NCBI RefSeq assembly: GCF_027244095.1
Contig: NC_069669.1
Coordinates: 10,876,501-10,940,500 of the forward strand
DNA from: Hemicordylus capensis
Taxonomy: Eukaryota; Chordata; Lepidosauria; Squamata; Cordylidae
Reading direction: 5' to 3'
Length of the DNA: 64,000 nucleotides
Shown: one piece after another, positions 47,088-60,950 of the stretch
Layout of the letters: every line of letters begins with the position of its first letter
Numbering within the stretch: the stretch's first letter is position 1
Program-made: the position numbers and the translations under genes
The notes under the pieces: generated by a model
Database searches by the model: none
Told to the model about the DNA's origin: nothing
The model's input: only the letters and a program-made list of their open reading frames with translations

Positions 47088-49438
47088 GAAGGCCTGTCAG
47101 AGCTCTTCTGGGGACCCTGAAGCTGGAGGAGGGGGGACTGGAGGATGCCGGACCCAAGGGGATACCTACCTCAAAGTAGAAGGGCGGCCCAGTCGCCAGA
47201 TCAAGCAGCAAACAGCCAGCCCTTTCTGCCACCGCCTCCTCCTGCTCGTCTTTGGTTTCCACCTCACTATTAATGGCCTGCAGGATGAAAAGGTCCCTCA
47301 GAATGCCACAGCCGTGGTCGAAATCCTCACACCAGCAGCCCCCTTGCCTGGCTGCTGAGAACGGGGACCCAAGACAGAGAAAGATCTCCAAGGTGGTTCT
47401 CGCCAACATTTCTACGTCGTCCTCACGAATGAGCTACCCAAATTACCAGGGAGCTTCTTATGCCCCCTCCCTCCCAGCTCAGGTGAGCCGAGTGGGGGGG
47501 AGGGTCTCTTCGGGGTGGGGGCCCGCCTATGGAATACCCTTCCCTGGCTGCTCAGGGTGCCAGGACGGGGCTGCACATCTGAACGCTGCCCACCGGGAGG
47601 GAGTCGAGGCCTTATCCGCCGACATGCTTGACCCTACCCCTACCCACAACCAGGAAGGGCAGAGGAGCCTGCTGACCCCAACTGGACCAGGGGATGGTCC
47701 CTCCGTGGCTGGGAGACGCCACCTTACCTACCTCAGTGATATGGATGAGGTGCTCCAGGCTGGGCCTTTGAGAAAGGAGGGCTCTGAGCAGGCCCTGCAG
47801 GGCCTCCTCAGGTGGCAGAAACAGGTCCTGAGAGGGAGAAAGGGAGCCAGAGTGTGGCTTCTGGAGGCTGGAGGGGGTCGCAGCCCCCCTCAGGGAGGGG
47901 AAAGGCACCACTGGGCCTCCAAAGAGCCCCGCTTGCCCTCTGCCCATCTTGGGGGATCCAGACCCCCCCAGCCAGGGTCCTTGCCTAGGAGGGCAGCAGT
48001 GGGGCAGGGTGGGGTGGGGTCTCCCTCCATACTCACCTCCTGGTCTTGCTGTGGCCCTTGCTCTGGCATCACGCTCATCCAGAACAGGCAGCCGGAGATG
48101 ATTTTATGTTCCCTGCTCTGGCAGAAGCAGGGCTTCATCCGACTGTCAAGGAAAGGGGAACGATGAGAAATCCCGCTGGGGCGGGGGGAGAAGGCGGTCC
48201 AGGAAAGGGCTGAGGGGGGAGATTCCGCCCCCTCCCTCAGTGCCCCGATCCAAGGCTTCCCCAGGACTCAGGGCAGGAGAAGGGGGCCGGATCCTGTGGC
48301 ACTCAAGCCGTCTGCCCAGAGGAGGGAGTCCTCAATGACACCTTCTGGGGCCAAGGGGGTGGAGGACCAAGGGGCTGGTCCCTTTCCATGTCCCCCCCCC
48401 CGGGTCCCCCACTGCTTCTTCCCTACATCGGACTTCCCTCCCAAACATCCTCCCACCATTGGCCACCCCACATCTCCCTCTCCAGACCCCTCCCGTCCCC
48501 CACGTACCTCAGCAAGGTGAGAGCCTCCGCGCAGAGGGAGAAGAGGTAGGGAGGCAGGGGGTCCTCCCAGGTATACTCCATCTCCTCCTGGGAGGGAACA
48601 GAGAGAGGGAGGCGAAAGTCACCCCGATCCATGGGGGGGGGCTCCCCTAGACCTGCCCCAGCTCCACCCCCCTGCCCCGCTGGGCTTGGCTCTGTTCCAA
48701 GGGCTGCCTCCACCCCACTCCCCCCCCATCCAGGCCTCCGCCCCCCAGCTGCCAACCACTCACCAGCACGGCCTGGGCTGCCAAACCCTTTGAGAAGGCA
48801 AGGCGGCGTTCCCCTCTCTGGAGGCTGTTCCTGCAGGCCTCGATCAGGGTCTTCAGGAACGAGACCCGGTCCCTCCGGTCCTGGAAGGGGAAAACAATGG
48901 GGCCGTGAAGTGGGGCAGGATGCCCCTTGGATGGCAGGCCCCCTTTCATGTGAGCCGCCCTGCCGTCCCTTGGTACCCCACCCCCCTGGACACGGCTCTG
49001 GGCTTCCCTGGGGGGGTTCTGGGAGGGGGTCTCTCCATACCTTCCCTTCTTCTTCACTTTCCGGTCTGGCCTTATCCACAAGGCGGAGCCTGGCCTTGAT
49101 GAGGCTGCTGGGTGTTGGAGCTGCAGGAAGAGGTGGAGAAGGCAGGAGAGTGAGTGGGGCCCCTTACCAGCCCGGCCGCCCCCTTGCCTCCCCCCCCCCC
49201 GGCCAACTGGGGCCCCTCCTCACCTCCAGCATCCTCAACAGGGGGCTCGGCTGGCTCTGGCCGGCTGCAGCCCCCAACCAGTGGCAGCGAAGGAGCAGGG
49301 CCCACCCGGTTGGTGCGGCCGCACAGGACCCACCACCTCCGGGGGGCAGCTGGCCTGGAGGCTGCAGACTCCCCTGGGGCGGCCAGGGGGGCCACTCGGC
49401 TGGACCGCCTAGCCAGGAGGGCTCGGAGCCTGCGCAGC
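46545..49438 (-). CDS. Unidentified nine-exon gene (3' part), unit 3
   Basis: Exons 49438-49224, 49120-49041, 48880-48764, 48587-48508, 48142-48037, 47827-47732, 47433-47170, 47040-46944 and 46582-46545, all open with the same phases. A private 53-bp deletion at 49594 lies ~155 bp upstream of the first exon listed. Confidence 0.68.
47044..47084. repeat. (GA)n microsatellite, unit 3 (41 bp)
   Basis: Same length as in unit 2. Confidence 0.97.
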
Positions 49439-49895
49439 CTAGAAGAGAGCAGGCAGAGCATGAGAACGAGACCTTTGGGCAGAAAGGTGGGCGTGGGATA
49501 GGGGGGACCCAGGGGGCGGGGAAACCCTGCATGGCCGCCAGGAGGGGGATGCCAGGAGCCCAAGACGGCTAGCCCTCTTCAGTCAGCGAGGTGGCACAGC
49601 TCTGGGCTGGGGAGGTGCAGAAGGGAGATCTCCCAACCCTTGGCAGGCTGGAGAGCTTGCCCATTAAAGAATGGCGAATCCCTCCTGGGCTCCTGAGTTG
49701 AGGAGAGACGCAGGCAGGGAGTGGGTGCTGGAGAAGGGGCCGTGTGGGGCCAGGCCTTCTCTGGGGCTGCCCCGGACCGGCTTGGGAATGGGCTCCCGGT
49801 CCACAGAGGAGCTCCTGCATCTCTGGCTGCCTCCCCCAAATCCCTTTAGACACACCTGTCTTCTCAGGCCTTGGGCTAAAACTTTTTTAAAAGTG

Positions 49896-50105
49896 CTTTG
49901 ATAAATTTGTATTTATCTGTATTTATTTATTTACGGTCTTTGACCAAATAGTACAATACATTTACATGAAAAACTAAAACACACTTTCAGCAAATATAAA
50001 ACATTAAAATATAAAACCAATTAATCATTTACATGAAAAGCTAAAACAAACTTTCAGCAAATATAAAACATTAAAATATAAAACCAATTAATCATTTATA
50101 GTGGA

Positions 50106-50160
<55 letters not shown>
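49896..50160. repeat. LINE 3'-end scrap, 67-bp tandem repeat and (TA)24, unit 3
   Basis: The 67-bp copies begin at 49959. The TA run at 50113-50160 is 48 bp. Confidence 0.8.
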
Positions 50161-50165
<5 letters not shown>

Positions 50166-51620
50166 GCTTCTCCAATAAGATGGTTTAGACTGGAAATGAA
50201 TCAGTCAATACTCACATGATCCACAGGCTCGTGGCTGTACTCCAGTTACGGACTTGAACCCTAACCTAAACCTAACCTAAGACTAACAACCAACAGCAAC
50301 AAGTAGAAACAACGACGAACCCTGCCCAACCGCCTCCCCCTCCCTATCCCAAACAACCCCGAACCCCAACAGTTAACCCCAACAACAAACCCTCCCCCTC
50401 CCTACCCCAAATAAATCCCCGCTTCTCTCTGAAGAGCTCTCTGATCTTTAATCTCAGTCTCACACTCAATCTCTCCCTCTTTCACTCTCTCAATCGCGCC
50501 CAATCACTCTCTAAATACCTTTCGCGGCCACAGACACTCTCTCAAACACCCTCTCTCTTTCACTCTCACATGCATTCAAGGGAGTCAGCGATGAATCCTG
50601 CCCCAGTATCCCGTAGCGACGGGTGATGTCACAAAGGGGGCCGCATCACCAGTTAACTGCCAACTCAACGGCCGTTGGTCCTCTGAGGTCGAGGACCCTC
50701 CTTGGAACTCTGGGGCCCCTGCGGTTCTTCTGGGGGTCTCTCCCTTTCCGGCCACATCCCTGTCCCCCATGAGAGGCCTCCATCTTCCCCACCATGGCTA
50801 GAGGGGCACCCTCCCAAATCCCTCCTGGGAGACCCTTCCCACCTGCAAGACTCCCTTCTTTGCTGCTGTGAACCCCACAGGATCCAAGGAGGAGTCCTCC
50901 TTTTCTGGGTCCCAAATACAACGGCCTCCTTCTTGGAGTGGTGTCTCTTCCAAAGAGGACTCCATGGACAAGTGGGTCTGCCTTCACCATCTAGAGGGAC
51001 ATCTCACTTGCCCTGATGCTTCCTGAAAAACACACCTTCCGACATTTCAGGGATGAAAAGGGGGCCTTCCAAATGTGTTTCTGGCCCCCCATTCCCATCT
51101 GAAGGGGCACTGCTTGGCCAGAATCTACCCCCAAGGCTGCAATTACTACTACTACAAACATGTGCCAATTTTCACCATTAGGGTCATTAGGAAGGGGATT
51201 GAGAATAAAAGTGCTATTCTTGTTATTCCTTTATACAAGCCTCTGACCGTGGTGGCTGGTGGCCAATAGGGTGGTGTGGTGGTGGTGCAGCGAGAAAAGA
51301 ACTCTGTGCATGCTCAAAGGACCCTTTGTCTGTGTGTCCAAGATGGAGCCCTGGCTTTAAAAGGATGAATGACACATTCTCTAACCCTTCATCAGGCTGA
51401 AACATTCTGCCTAACTCTCAAGACTGCACTCTCTCCTACGACCAGAGGTCAATGCAAAAATATGTTGGAGAGAATCCACAGAAAGCTCGATGGATGGAGA
51501 GGGACTCTCTCTTGCATTCACCGTTAAATAGGAATAGGAGTAATAATGTGCCTAGCTAACAGCTGGCATCCAAAACATTGCTCTCAGTGTGTGAATTGCA
51601 CATAGATGGAAATGGCATTT

Positions 51621-51838
51621 GAGAAGCCAGTGGACACAGGATCCACAGGGTTCCCAGACTATGGGAAATACCTATATTGGGCAGCAGCGAGATAGGAAGA
51701 TGCTGAAAGGCACGGGAGGAGGCAATGGTCAACCCCACCTGTGTTCTACCAAAGACAACCACAGGGCTCTGTGGGCACCAGGAGTCGACACCGACTCGAT
51801 GGCACAGCTTTACCTTTCTCTTCTGGGGGAGAACGTTT
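51621..51838 (+). repeat. SINE with a LINE-type tail, unit 3
   Basis: Copy of 14815-15032. Confidence 0.6.
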
Positions 51839-52662
51839 AGCTGGAGGAGAGTGAATAGCCCCATTCAATTCCAGCACAGCATTCTTCCAGTGGTTGTTGC
51901 TGGTATCTACTTTATATTTGGGGTGGTCTGTGTTGGTTTGTGATAGATATAGTGAGCCTTGTTGGAACACGGAACCATTTTATTTGTTTTTTCTGTGTAA
52001 GCTGCAGTGAGAAGTGGTATATAAATATTGATAGTTGCCGTTTAGGCCTCTCAAAATGTATGCAGATTCATGTTGGCTTCCTAAAAACAATTTTGTTCAG
52101 TTCTCGCCTACAACCGTGGATAACGCAACCACATATAACGAGATCTTGAGTGAATGGGAATTGGGGGGGTTAGGTTCCTGGAGCTAAAAGAGAGGCTTAA
52201 AAGGCAATCATAAGAGCAAGAACGTACCGTGTCATGCTCTCCAGGTCTCCAGCAATGCCCCTCCGCCAGCAAACGCCCAGTTCTGGAGGTTTTCTGTGAA
52301 AAATCATGGGGTGGGGGAGGGATTTTAAAAATTGTTTATTTTACAAAAGAGCCACAAAATGGCTCCGTTCAGCAAAATGGTGGCCAGAAATGACCTTGGA
52401 GGTCATTTCCGGCCACCTAGAAACTGTGGATTGGCAAAATTTTACCCACCCACCCCGCTTCCAAGCAACATATAACGAGGTTAGGTCTCAATTGCCTGAC
52501 GGCAGATACGCAAAACTGTGGGTGATGGCACCGTGGATAACGAGGGCCACCTGTAATCAAGGCATTATTTGCCCCTTGCTCCTCTGAACTTCAGCTCAAC
52601 TCTTGGGCGTCTGCCTGTTGGTTGCCTTCTGTCTAATCGGAATGCACATCTATCCCCAACAG

Positions 52663-54234
52663 CTGTATGAATTCACTGCCTCGGACGAAATGCCACGCAC
52701 TGTGGCTTTTCACCCCTCGCAACAGATCTTTGCTTGTGGCTTCGATACCGGCGTGGTGAGGACCATCAGCTTAGCTGCCTCAAAGCTGCTTGAGGAACAC
52801 AAGTACGTTTGTCTCGGAGTTCAGGTCCTGAATATTTTTGTCTGTATGAATCCAAAATGACGGGAGTTGGCGATGGTCATTTGAAATGGGAGGTTCCTTC
52901 TGGATCGAGGGTCCCCAGATGATGTTGGACTACAACTCCCATCATTCCCTGCCACAGTGGCTTTTGTTTGGGAACCCCTGTTAGGGATGTAGGTGGCTAT
53001 TCGCCTCTGGTGGGAAACTGGAAAAGACACACTGTGTAAACCTGCCTGATTCCTTTTTTCAGGCTTGATGGTGAAGCCTGGAAAAAAAAAATCTGAAATG
53101 GGTCAGTCCAGGCAGGTCAATCACCTCATCTGCTGTTTAAGGAACCAGGCCTCAACTGATGAGGTCCTAAGCAATTACTTTGCAATCAATGTGTGGACTG
53201 TTGCATTGGTTTCAACCTTCATAGTCACTTCTCCGTTGTGCCTAGCTTTCTTTCCCCCTTTTCGGTGTCCTCTAGGCAACACCACGACTCAATCACGGGG
53301 CTGATCTTCTCCCCAGACGGCAATTTCATGTACAGTTGCTGCGCTCGTGGGACCCTGGCTCTTTATAATTGTGCTGTCCAGAAAAGTCACATCGTCCGAG
53401 TTCTGGGTAAGATCCTTGCCTCTTGAGGCCATCTTCTTCCAGCCTGTCGGTGGAAGTCCCTAGATGGCAGAACGGAAGAATGGAAATCTAGAGGGGTGTT
53501 GTGGCATATACTGGTTAGAGTCTTGGATCAGAGAGGGAGGGAGGAAGGGAGATCTAAATCTTCCTTTTTGCACTGCAGCCCTTCCCCTGAGTGGGGCACA
53601 GTTTGGCCCACTGCTCTTATGTTTGCTTCCTAACAGAGAGGGGGCATGGAAAGAAGTTCCTATTACGGAGCTTTGCCCTGATTTTCCTGCACAAGGTGGT
53701 CTCTGTGGGTTTCCTCATGCGAATGGCGTTGGTGCAAATACACTCTGTGTCTCTTTTCACGAGTTGACCTTCATGCAAACCCTTTGCTCAAGTCATTTTT
53801 ATTTACTTTATTTTATTTTAAATATTTCTGTACCGTCCAAAACTTGCATCTCTGGGCGGTTTACCATTGAAATCATCTACAACATTAAATCAATTGGCAA
53901 TTGAGATCATTGCAAACATTTAAAACCCAATATTAAAACTATTAGAACTATCAATCTAATTCAAAGCCTGGGTGAATAAATGTGTCTTCAGTGCCTTTTT
54001 AAAAGTTGCCGGAGATGGGGAGGCTCTTGTTTAGGGTGACTTGATAGATTTCCTCCCCTCCTTTGTTTCCTCTCATTGAACAACTGTCTGCCTCACTCCC
54101 CAGCTAATGTGGTGGTACAAGATGCTGACCACGGGCCCGATGCCTTGTCGATCAGCGCCGACGGACATCTCCTGGCCTTCGTGGGACCTTCTGAGTACAT
54201 TGTGACTCTGATGGATGCCAGATCCCTAGATGAA
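52663..54234 (+). CDS. WDR90: WDR90 internal exons, unit 3 (3 exons)
   Basis: Exons 52663-52802, 53276-53406 and 54104-54234. All are open and identical in protein to unit 1. A single base change just upstream (near 52603, ttggg for tttgg) opens a slightly longer frame ahead of the acceptor. Followed by the unit 4 C-terminal exons. Confidence 0.93.
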
Positions 54235-55148
54235 GTAAGTGCCATTTCCTTCCGTCTCGGGTTGCTGCAGAAGCAGAAAGGTGTAAAAACTTTATTTCGG
54301 TCGTAGACCAGCAATACAAGAATATTAAAATAATAATGATAATAACAATAATAAGATGATAATTTAGCATTTAGCCTTTGTGGTTGTGGAGGGATAAGCA
54401 GAAACCTGTCAGCAATTTTTTATCTAAAACCAGTGAAAATGGAGAGGTCTGGAATGAGAATTGCTGCTGAGGGACTGGGATATCTCCGGCAGTATTTAAT
54501 CCAGCATAGACCATCATGATTGTTCTTAACAAAATATATTTTATTGCAAGATTGAAAGATGTTGTAACATACTGTAACACATATGCTATTTTGATTGTAT
54601 TTGCATAGCAGTATCAGGTTATTCCATTTTGGCATTGCATCGCACGATACTGCCCCCCCCCGCCCTTTCTGGTTGGTTCTGTATATCTCCATGCCATGCC
54701 TGACAGACTGCAGCAATGTTGCTAGTCCTCACTGAGGTGGTAAACCTGTCTGGGTTGTAACATTTCCGGCTGCAGACACTGGGGCTCACAGGACTGAGGG
54801 TTCCTCCAATACCAGGTGGCAGGTGCGATCTCTGTACATAAAAACCTTGGGGTGGAGAAGGTTAAACGGGACTGTACCATTTCAGACTTTGGGTGGGGTA
54901 TAACCTTTGAAGTTGCATTTTTTAAAAAAGTAAAGCACCTCCCTTTAAGTAGAAAGCTAGACACCCGGGAGATATTTCAGCTCAGCCTTCTGAAGTTTTC
55001 TATTTGCAAGAAGTTTCAAGGCATTACAAGTTGGATGAACATGAAGCTGCCAGAACAGCATTTGGTCGGAGGGTCCTGCAACAGGTCCTTCTGGGTCAAT
55101 AGCTCCAGCTTGGGTATTTTCCCTCCCGTGGTTGGTGCTGTGGTATGT

Positions 55149-55550
55149 CCCAAGCTTGGGTGACCTCCTACACCAGCCGAGAAAGGTACATTGGTACTCA
55201 CCGTGAAGGTGTCTTCTGGCTGGTGTAGAAGAGGTCACCCAAGGCCCCCCCGGGTTGTGTTAGGCTGGAGCTGATGATCTGGTTGTAGGGGGACAGTTTT
55301 TCTGTCTTTCTCCGCATTATTGTTTGTATATTGTTGTATATTCTGTGTTGTGTTCTGTGGTTTTCATTCCGTAGCTTGAGCTGTTTTAAGCACTGAGGAG
55401 ATCCGCCCACATGCACTGGGTTAAGGATCTTCAAGTATGACTACTTCCTGCCTTTTGGAGCATGTGGGGGGGATGTAATCCCAAGCTTGGGTGACCTCTT
55501 CTACACCAGCCAGAAGACACCTTCACGGTGAGTACCAATGTACCTTTCTT
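55149..55550. repeat. Inverted plus direct repeat complex, unit 4
   Basis: Same structure as at 82-483. It lies between the unit 3 internal exons and the unit 4 C-terminal exons of WDR90. Confidence 0.85.
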
Positions 55551-55921
55551 TTTCAGTGGCCTTATAGGCAATCTAGGAAGAAGTGTGATTGCAATATCAG
55601 AAGCAAAGAATTTTGCAACAGAATGCAAGTTCTCCGTTTGGTTACAAAAGAAAAGCTCCTAGTCCTCATTTTTAAAGTCTTCATTTTTTGCAAATGGTGG
55701 GTTAATTTCCACTCAATGCTTAAAGAGGTTCTGCCGAGTGAGACGTAGTCCTTGGGGAGGGAAGGTGCTTCCCTCATCGGGGCCGAAATCTCAGATTTGG
55801 TAAATAGTGTGTCAGTTCACCAGACTTTGCACGATTCATTCCAGTCTCCGAACATGGAATGGATTTGCTCCAACGTACACACAGCTGGTTGTGACTTCCC
55901 CTCTTGCATTTCCTCTCCTAG

Positions 55922-56990
55922 GTACCCAGCCCTCTGCCTCCCAGCCTGGCAGCCTTTTGCCCTTGGGATAAAAGCACAATCGTCTACATGGGCTTTGGGC
56001 TGCAGAAGGAGGTCTTGTTCTACAGCCTGCTGCAGAAACAGGTGCCTACGGTTTTCCTCGGTCACTTGTCTGAGATCGGCTCCAGAACAAGTTATTTTGG
56101 GATCCAATCCTTTGGATCTAACATGTCGGAACTTCTCCTTGCTTGTGTGCAGGTTGTGGAGAAGGTCCCCCTGCCTTACTTTGCCACGTCGCTGAGTTTG
56201 TCTCCTGCTGCCTGCGTCCTGGCTGTTGGCTTCAACGGTGAGTCTGGGTGTTTGTTCAGCACATAGACAGCCAGGGCTGATCTCTGAAGACCCTGCAGGA
56301 TGGTAGCTCCTAGACAAGGAGCAAGCTAAGGGGCACCAGGTATTGTGCTTCCTCCAGCAGGGGTTGCTACATCAGGACAGCTCTGCTGGATCAGGTCCAA
56401 GGCCATTCTAGTCCAGCCTCCTGTTTCCCCCAGTTACCCACCTCTGACAAGCCCACAGTCAAGAGATGAAGGCCAGCCCTCTCTCCTGCTGTTGCTCCCC
56501 GGCAACTGGTATTGAGAGGCATCTTGGCTCTGAGGCAGGAGAGAGGGCATGCCCTCAGTTCTTGCCTGTGGGCTTCTCAGAGGCATCTAGCAAGTCACTG
56601 TGTGAAACAGGATGCTGGACTATGGAGGCCATGGGCCCGATCTCAGTAGGCTGCTGTCATATTCTTGTAGGTGTGTCCTAGTCCTCCCCCCTCCTGTCAG
56701 AATACCCCCAAACCAGCCTTGGCTGAGGTTCTCAGGAAGTGAATGACTTACCCAGTGTGGAGGACTGCACTTTTTCCTGGGCTCTCCTGCAGAAAAGCCA
56801 GTCTTGGCCTCTAGCTTTGCTTACCCCCACAGAGCACCTGCTGAGGCTGATTGACCGCACAGCAAAGACAGAACAGGACTACGCCGGCCAAGACGATGCC
56901 GTCGGCCTCTGCCGCTTCACCCCCTCCGGGAGGCGCCTCTTCACAGCTTCCTATAACGAGATCCTGGTGTGGGAGGTCCAGAGCAGATGA
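55922..56990 (+). CDS. WDR90: WDR90 C-terminal exons, unit 4 (3 exons)
   Basis: Exons 55922-56041, 56153-56237 and 56833-56990. The frames are intact and the peptides equal those of the other units. Paired with the internal exons 52663-54234 of unit 3. A 2-bp deletion near 55744 lies in the upstream intron and does not touch coding sequence. Confidence 0.93.
56365..56680. repeat. Fold-back repeat in WDR90 intron, unit 4
   Basis: Copy of the 1300-1615 element in the last WDR90 intron. Confidence 0.7.
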
Positions 56991-58272
56991 ACCCAGCTCT
57001 CTCACTCGCCTGCTCGAAGGATACCAGCATGGTGGCCGCTCGGAACTCCTCACTTTGCCCCGTTTGAGCCCCGAGAACTTCTGGTCGTGCCCAGGAGCTC
57101 TGGAGATGCCCCATTAGACCCGACACGGGACTGTTCCATGGCTTTCGAGAATATGCTTCCGATGTTTGGGGTAGAAATGGCTGATGGCAACTGACGACAA
57201 TGCAGGAGTTGAGGGCCAGCTTTTGCATGGGGGACAGACGTCTCCTGGCTTGCTTGGTTTCAGACACACCTCTTCTTGATTCACAGACCCTGGATTACTT
57301 GCCTGGAAATCACCATACTGGGGGTGATCCAGGATTTGGACTCTTGGCTAGATTCCCCCTCCCCAAAACTCAGGATCATCTTGGCTCAATAGGGTAACTC
57401 TCTTGATTGGAACTGAGGCAGAGAAGCTATTTTGAGTGTCCCTCAGATGTAGGTGTTACTTGACATTTATGGGGATGGTTAGAAGTATGATCTTTTCCCC
57501 TGATCCCTGATAACAATGCCAGTAGCTAATTTATTAGTCTTCCTGGTTTCCTCGGCATGGACAGGGAGCATTCTTGGCCACCTTTTCTAAATGGGATCAC
57601 AGGTGGTTTACTTAGAAAGTTCCCTCCTGGACTGGGTCATGGCTCTGTCCTCGTGTGGACTTGAGGGTGAGCAATCCTCAAACTCGTTGGCTTTTTCATA
57701 GAAGTATCCCTGACCCCAGGACAGTGACAAAGCCAAGTAACAGAATCACCCTTTTGGAATCTCCCTTGAGAAACAGTGCAAGAAACAAGATTAAACTCTT
57801 GTTCTTCAAAAAAAACAACCCAACCAATTTTCATTTTGATAGTTGCATCTTATCTAAGTGGTGTTGAGAATTTGTAAGTCAGAAGAGATTCCCAGCTCTT
57901 TCCCCCCAGTTTGCTGAATTCTCTCAGCAGCCCAGATATGGAAACAAAATTAACTATGCTCAGCAGATACAGGATGGCCACTGGGACCAGATCTTGTGAG
58001 CACAAAGTTGCCTTTCTGATTAGAAGATTTATTTAAGGAATATTTTATAGTGAAAAATTGTGTGTTTTTTAAACAAAGAATGCATTGGTAGTAGGGTAGA
58101 GAGCTGGCAAAATGGAAACTGGACATCAACTGACAGGGAAATAACTAATATTTCCCTCTCAGAATTAGACTGTATCAACAACACACACAACTGCATTGCT
58201 TTTGTCATTTGTAATTTATTACAAGCTGGAAGAGAAGAAAACTGGTCTGCTTGTGTTTAAGTTTTGATTCCT

Positions 58273-58278
58273 AATAAA
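58273..58278 (+). terminator. Poly(A) signal AATAAA, unit 4
   Basis: Same hexamer after the unit 4 WDR90 3' UTR (56991-58300). Confidence 0.6.
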
Positions 58279-60273
58279 CGAGTGTGTTTTTATGCACCTT
58301 TTTGATCCCTGCATTTTTCAGTAAGAGGGTGGGTGAATATATGTGTGTGCATACAGCCCTTTAGCCAGGGGAATGAGTCGTCTGAGTGGGCAATTCCAAG
58401 GAATCGGGCATGGTATCACTTTTCCAGTAACGGAATCAGAAGCTATATCTAAGAATTCTGATTGGTATTGATGAATTTTTGGTAAGTATGGCACTAAACA
58501 TTTACACATTCACAGCATTAAACATTCACAGCAGATGTTCTCTTGCCAGTGGGAACATGTAGGATTAATTTGTAGGTTATTTTTGTAATGGAAACAGTAG
58601 CTTGAAACTATCTAGATTGATTTTTCTAGCTTTAAAAAAGGTCAAGACAAAGACATACATAATACAGCAAGAGGAAGATGTGATCTTAAGATCTTACCTT
58701 AAAGCTTCAGAAGCAGAAAGGGAATGAAATAATTCCCCTCTATTTATCAGATACTGCAAGTTAAGCTAGGAATACTGTTTCCTCTTAGCAGAAAGGTGAA
58801 GGAGACACATTTCCCCTTATCCTGGCATGAAATTACCATGTTTTCCCTTCTTTGCCCACTAACTCACCACTGATCAAAGGATGATTCCAGGAATACAAAA
58901 CTGGATATACCCAATAAAAAGCTGATTCCTTCAGACCAGGTTTGTTCAAGCCTTTCATAAAAGTTATTAGAGGTAATAAAATAGATTCCGAAATATATAC
59001 ATAGACACATGGTTCAAGTGTGGCACAACCCGCAGTCTTTGGCAGTCAGTACAAAAAGAGGTGTGAAGGGAACCAAGAGATTTAAATATTCTGGCTCAGA
59101 CAGGCCTAAAAACTTTAAAATAAATTAACTGGAAGGCTGTTGACCTTCTTGAAGTAAATCTACATCTTTCAAAATACTTAAAAATTCTGATGTGATAAGT
59201 TAAAGGCCTAAGCCATCTTCATTAAGGCCTAAGAGTCAACTTCATTATGATTAAGAATACAGTATTGACACATTGCTTTTAAAACAAAAGCAACGTTCAA
59301 AGCAGTTCATATAGCAAACGAAGAAGAAAATAAGTACCCACTGGACTAGACCCATCCACAGATCTATGTAGGTTTGATATTGTTTCCACTTGGTGTGATG
59401 GCTATCCCCTGTTTGCATCTGGAATGAAGAGGCACACTGCTCCTGAATCTGGAGGCTCTATTTAGCCACCATCACTAGACTATTTTTTAAAAGAGCCCTC
59501 TTGGCTAGTAGTCATTAAACAAACCTTGGTTAACTCATGGGACTCAGATAGATGGCACAGATGACCATTTTTTTAAAAAAATTACAATAAGGGGAAAGAG
59601 GTTAAGAAATCCATTCTTTCTACGTGAGGTTTTGCCTTTGTCAAATATTACATGGTAATAAGCCACCTCTCACTTGTCTCCGCATCCTTAAAAAGGCACC
59701 TGAAGCTAGATCAACTTAAAAGGCTGCGTTGGTGGGCGCTCTCAGACTGAAAGCCCAGCAGCCTGTCTCTCCATCATTCCTAATTTGGCAGCAGGAGGAG
59801 TCTCAGCGTCCCCTAAATCCCCATCAATCCACCTAGAAAATGTTGCTATCTGTTTAGCTGGTGCAGACAAGACATTTCAGATGTCTAAAACGTTCACGGA
59901 GAGGCCTGCCGGAATGCAGTTCTCTGTTCCAGTGTGTGTTTCACATTTTTGCACGCTTCTTTAGGACAAAAGCTGATAAGGGAATAGCCTTGGGAATAGC
60001 CTAGATGCTTAGCAGCATAACCCTGGCGTTGCCAAGGCGGCATTCCAGACCTTGCATAAGGCAGTCTTAGGTCCGTATTAGTTTTCCCCCACCAGAGGTC
60101 AGCAGCTGGATTTTCCACCTCAGGAACCAAAATATCAGATCGTCACCCTAGGATCTCCTAGGCTCCTTTCCCCTGGGTAGACCTACTTGTGAGGACAGCG
60201 GCCCGTTTCAGAGAGCACAGGCCCGTAAGAGAAGCAGCCAGGTTCTGCACTGGAAGACGACCAGAATGTTCAA

Positions 60274-60559
60274 CTATGGTGCCCAAACATCTGAGCCACG
60301 GAGAGCGTCTTCTGGCTTCTCTTGTAAGAACAGCGTTGCTGACACAGGCTGAGGTGGGGCGCAGGCGTCCTCCACTTGGTCTTCCTTGTCCCATGGACAA
60401 TCGTGGCCGGCCTCCCCATTCATGTCCTGCAGCGGGTAGTAGGTATATCTGCCACGCTTGCGTTCCTCTCGGGAGCTGCAGAAGAGGAACCTAACGTTTC
60501 CTATCACGCTGAGCACAAGCAGCAGAGCCAAGGCTGATGTGATGCCAATCCAAGTCTTC
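60274..60559 (-). CDS. Last exon of a single-pass membrane protein, unit 4
   Basis: Open copy with a mixed set of variants: R and S as in units 2 and 3, A as in unit 1, and a private G to R change just before YTYYPLQ. It is therefore a third distinct protein version of the tail. Confidence 0.6.
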
Positions 60560-60657
60560 CTGTTGGAAAAATATTACATCTGTATCATACCTTTCTTTGT
60601 TGCAGCTTAAGGGGGGACGGGACGGGCTACCTAAGATCCCAAATGGTCTTCTATCGA

Positions 60658-60950
60658 TAGGATGCTGCCATGTACCGAGTCAGACCCTTGGTCCATCTAG
60701 CTCAGTACTGTCTACCCAGACTGGCAGCAGCCTCTCCAAGGTTTCAGGCAGGAGTCTCCCTCAGGCCAATCTTGGAGATGCTGCCAGGGAGGGGACTTGG
60801 AACCTTCTGCTCTTCCCAGAGTGGCCCCATCCCCGAAGGGGAATGCACATGTGTATTCTCCCATCCAAATCAGGGTGGACCCTGCTTAGCAAAGTGGGAC
60901 AATTAATGCTTGCTACCACCGGACCAAGGATCTCTAGACCCAGACCTGCT
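60658..60950 (+). repeat. SINE-like repeat A, unit 4
   Basis: Copy of the 5413-5705 element. Confidence 0.65.

Larger units (their letters stand above)
36694..55067. repeat. Tandem array unit 3 (18.37 kb)
   Basis: Closest sister of unit 2. It is set apart by a private 53-bp deletion at 49594/49595, a (TA)n tract four bases shorter, and single-base changes such as the one at 44189 inside the Tc1 remnant. These private changes argue against a simple assembly echo of unit 2. Confidence 0.97.
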
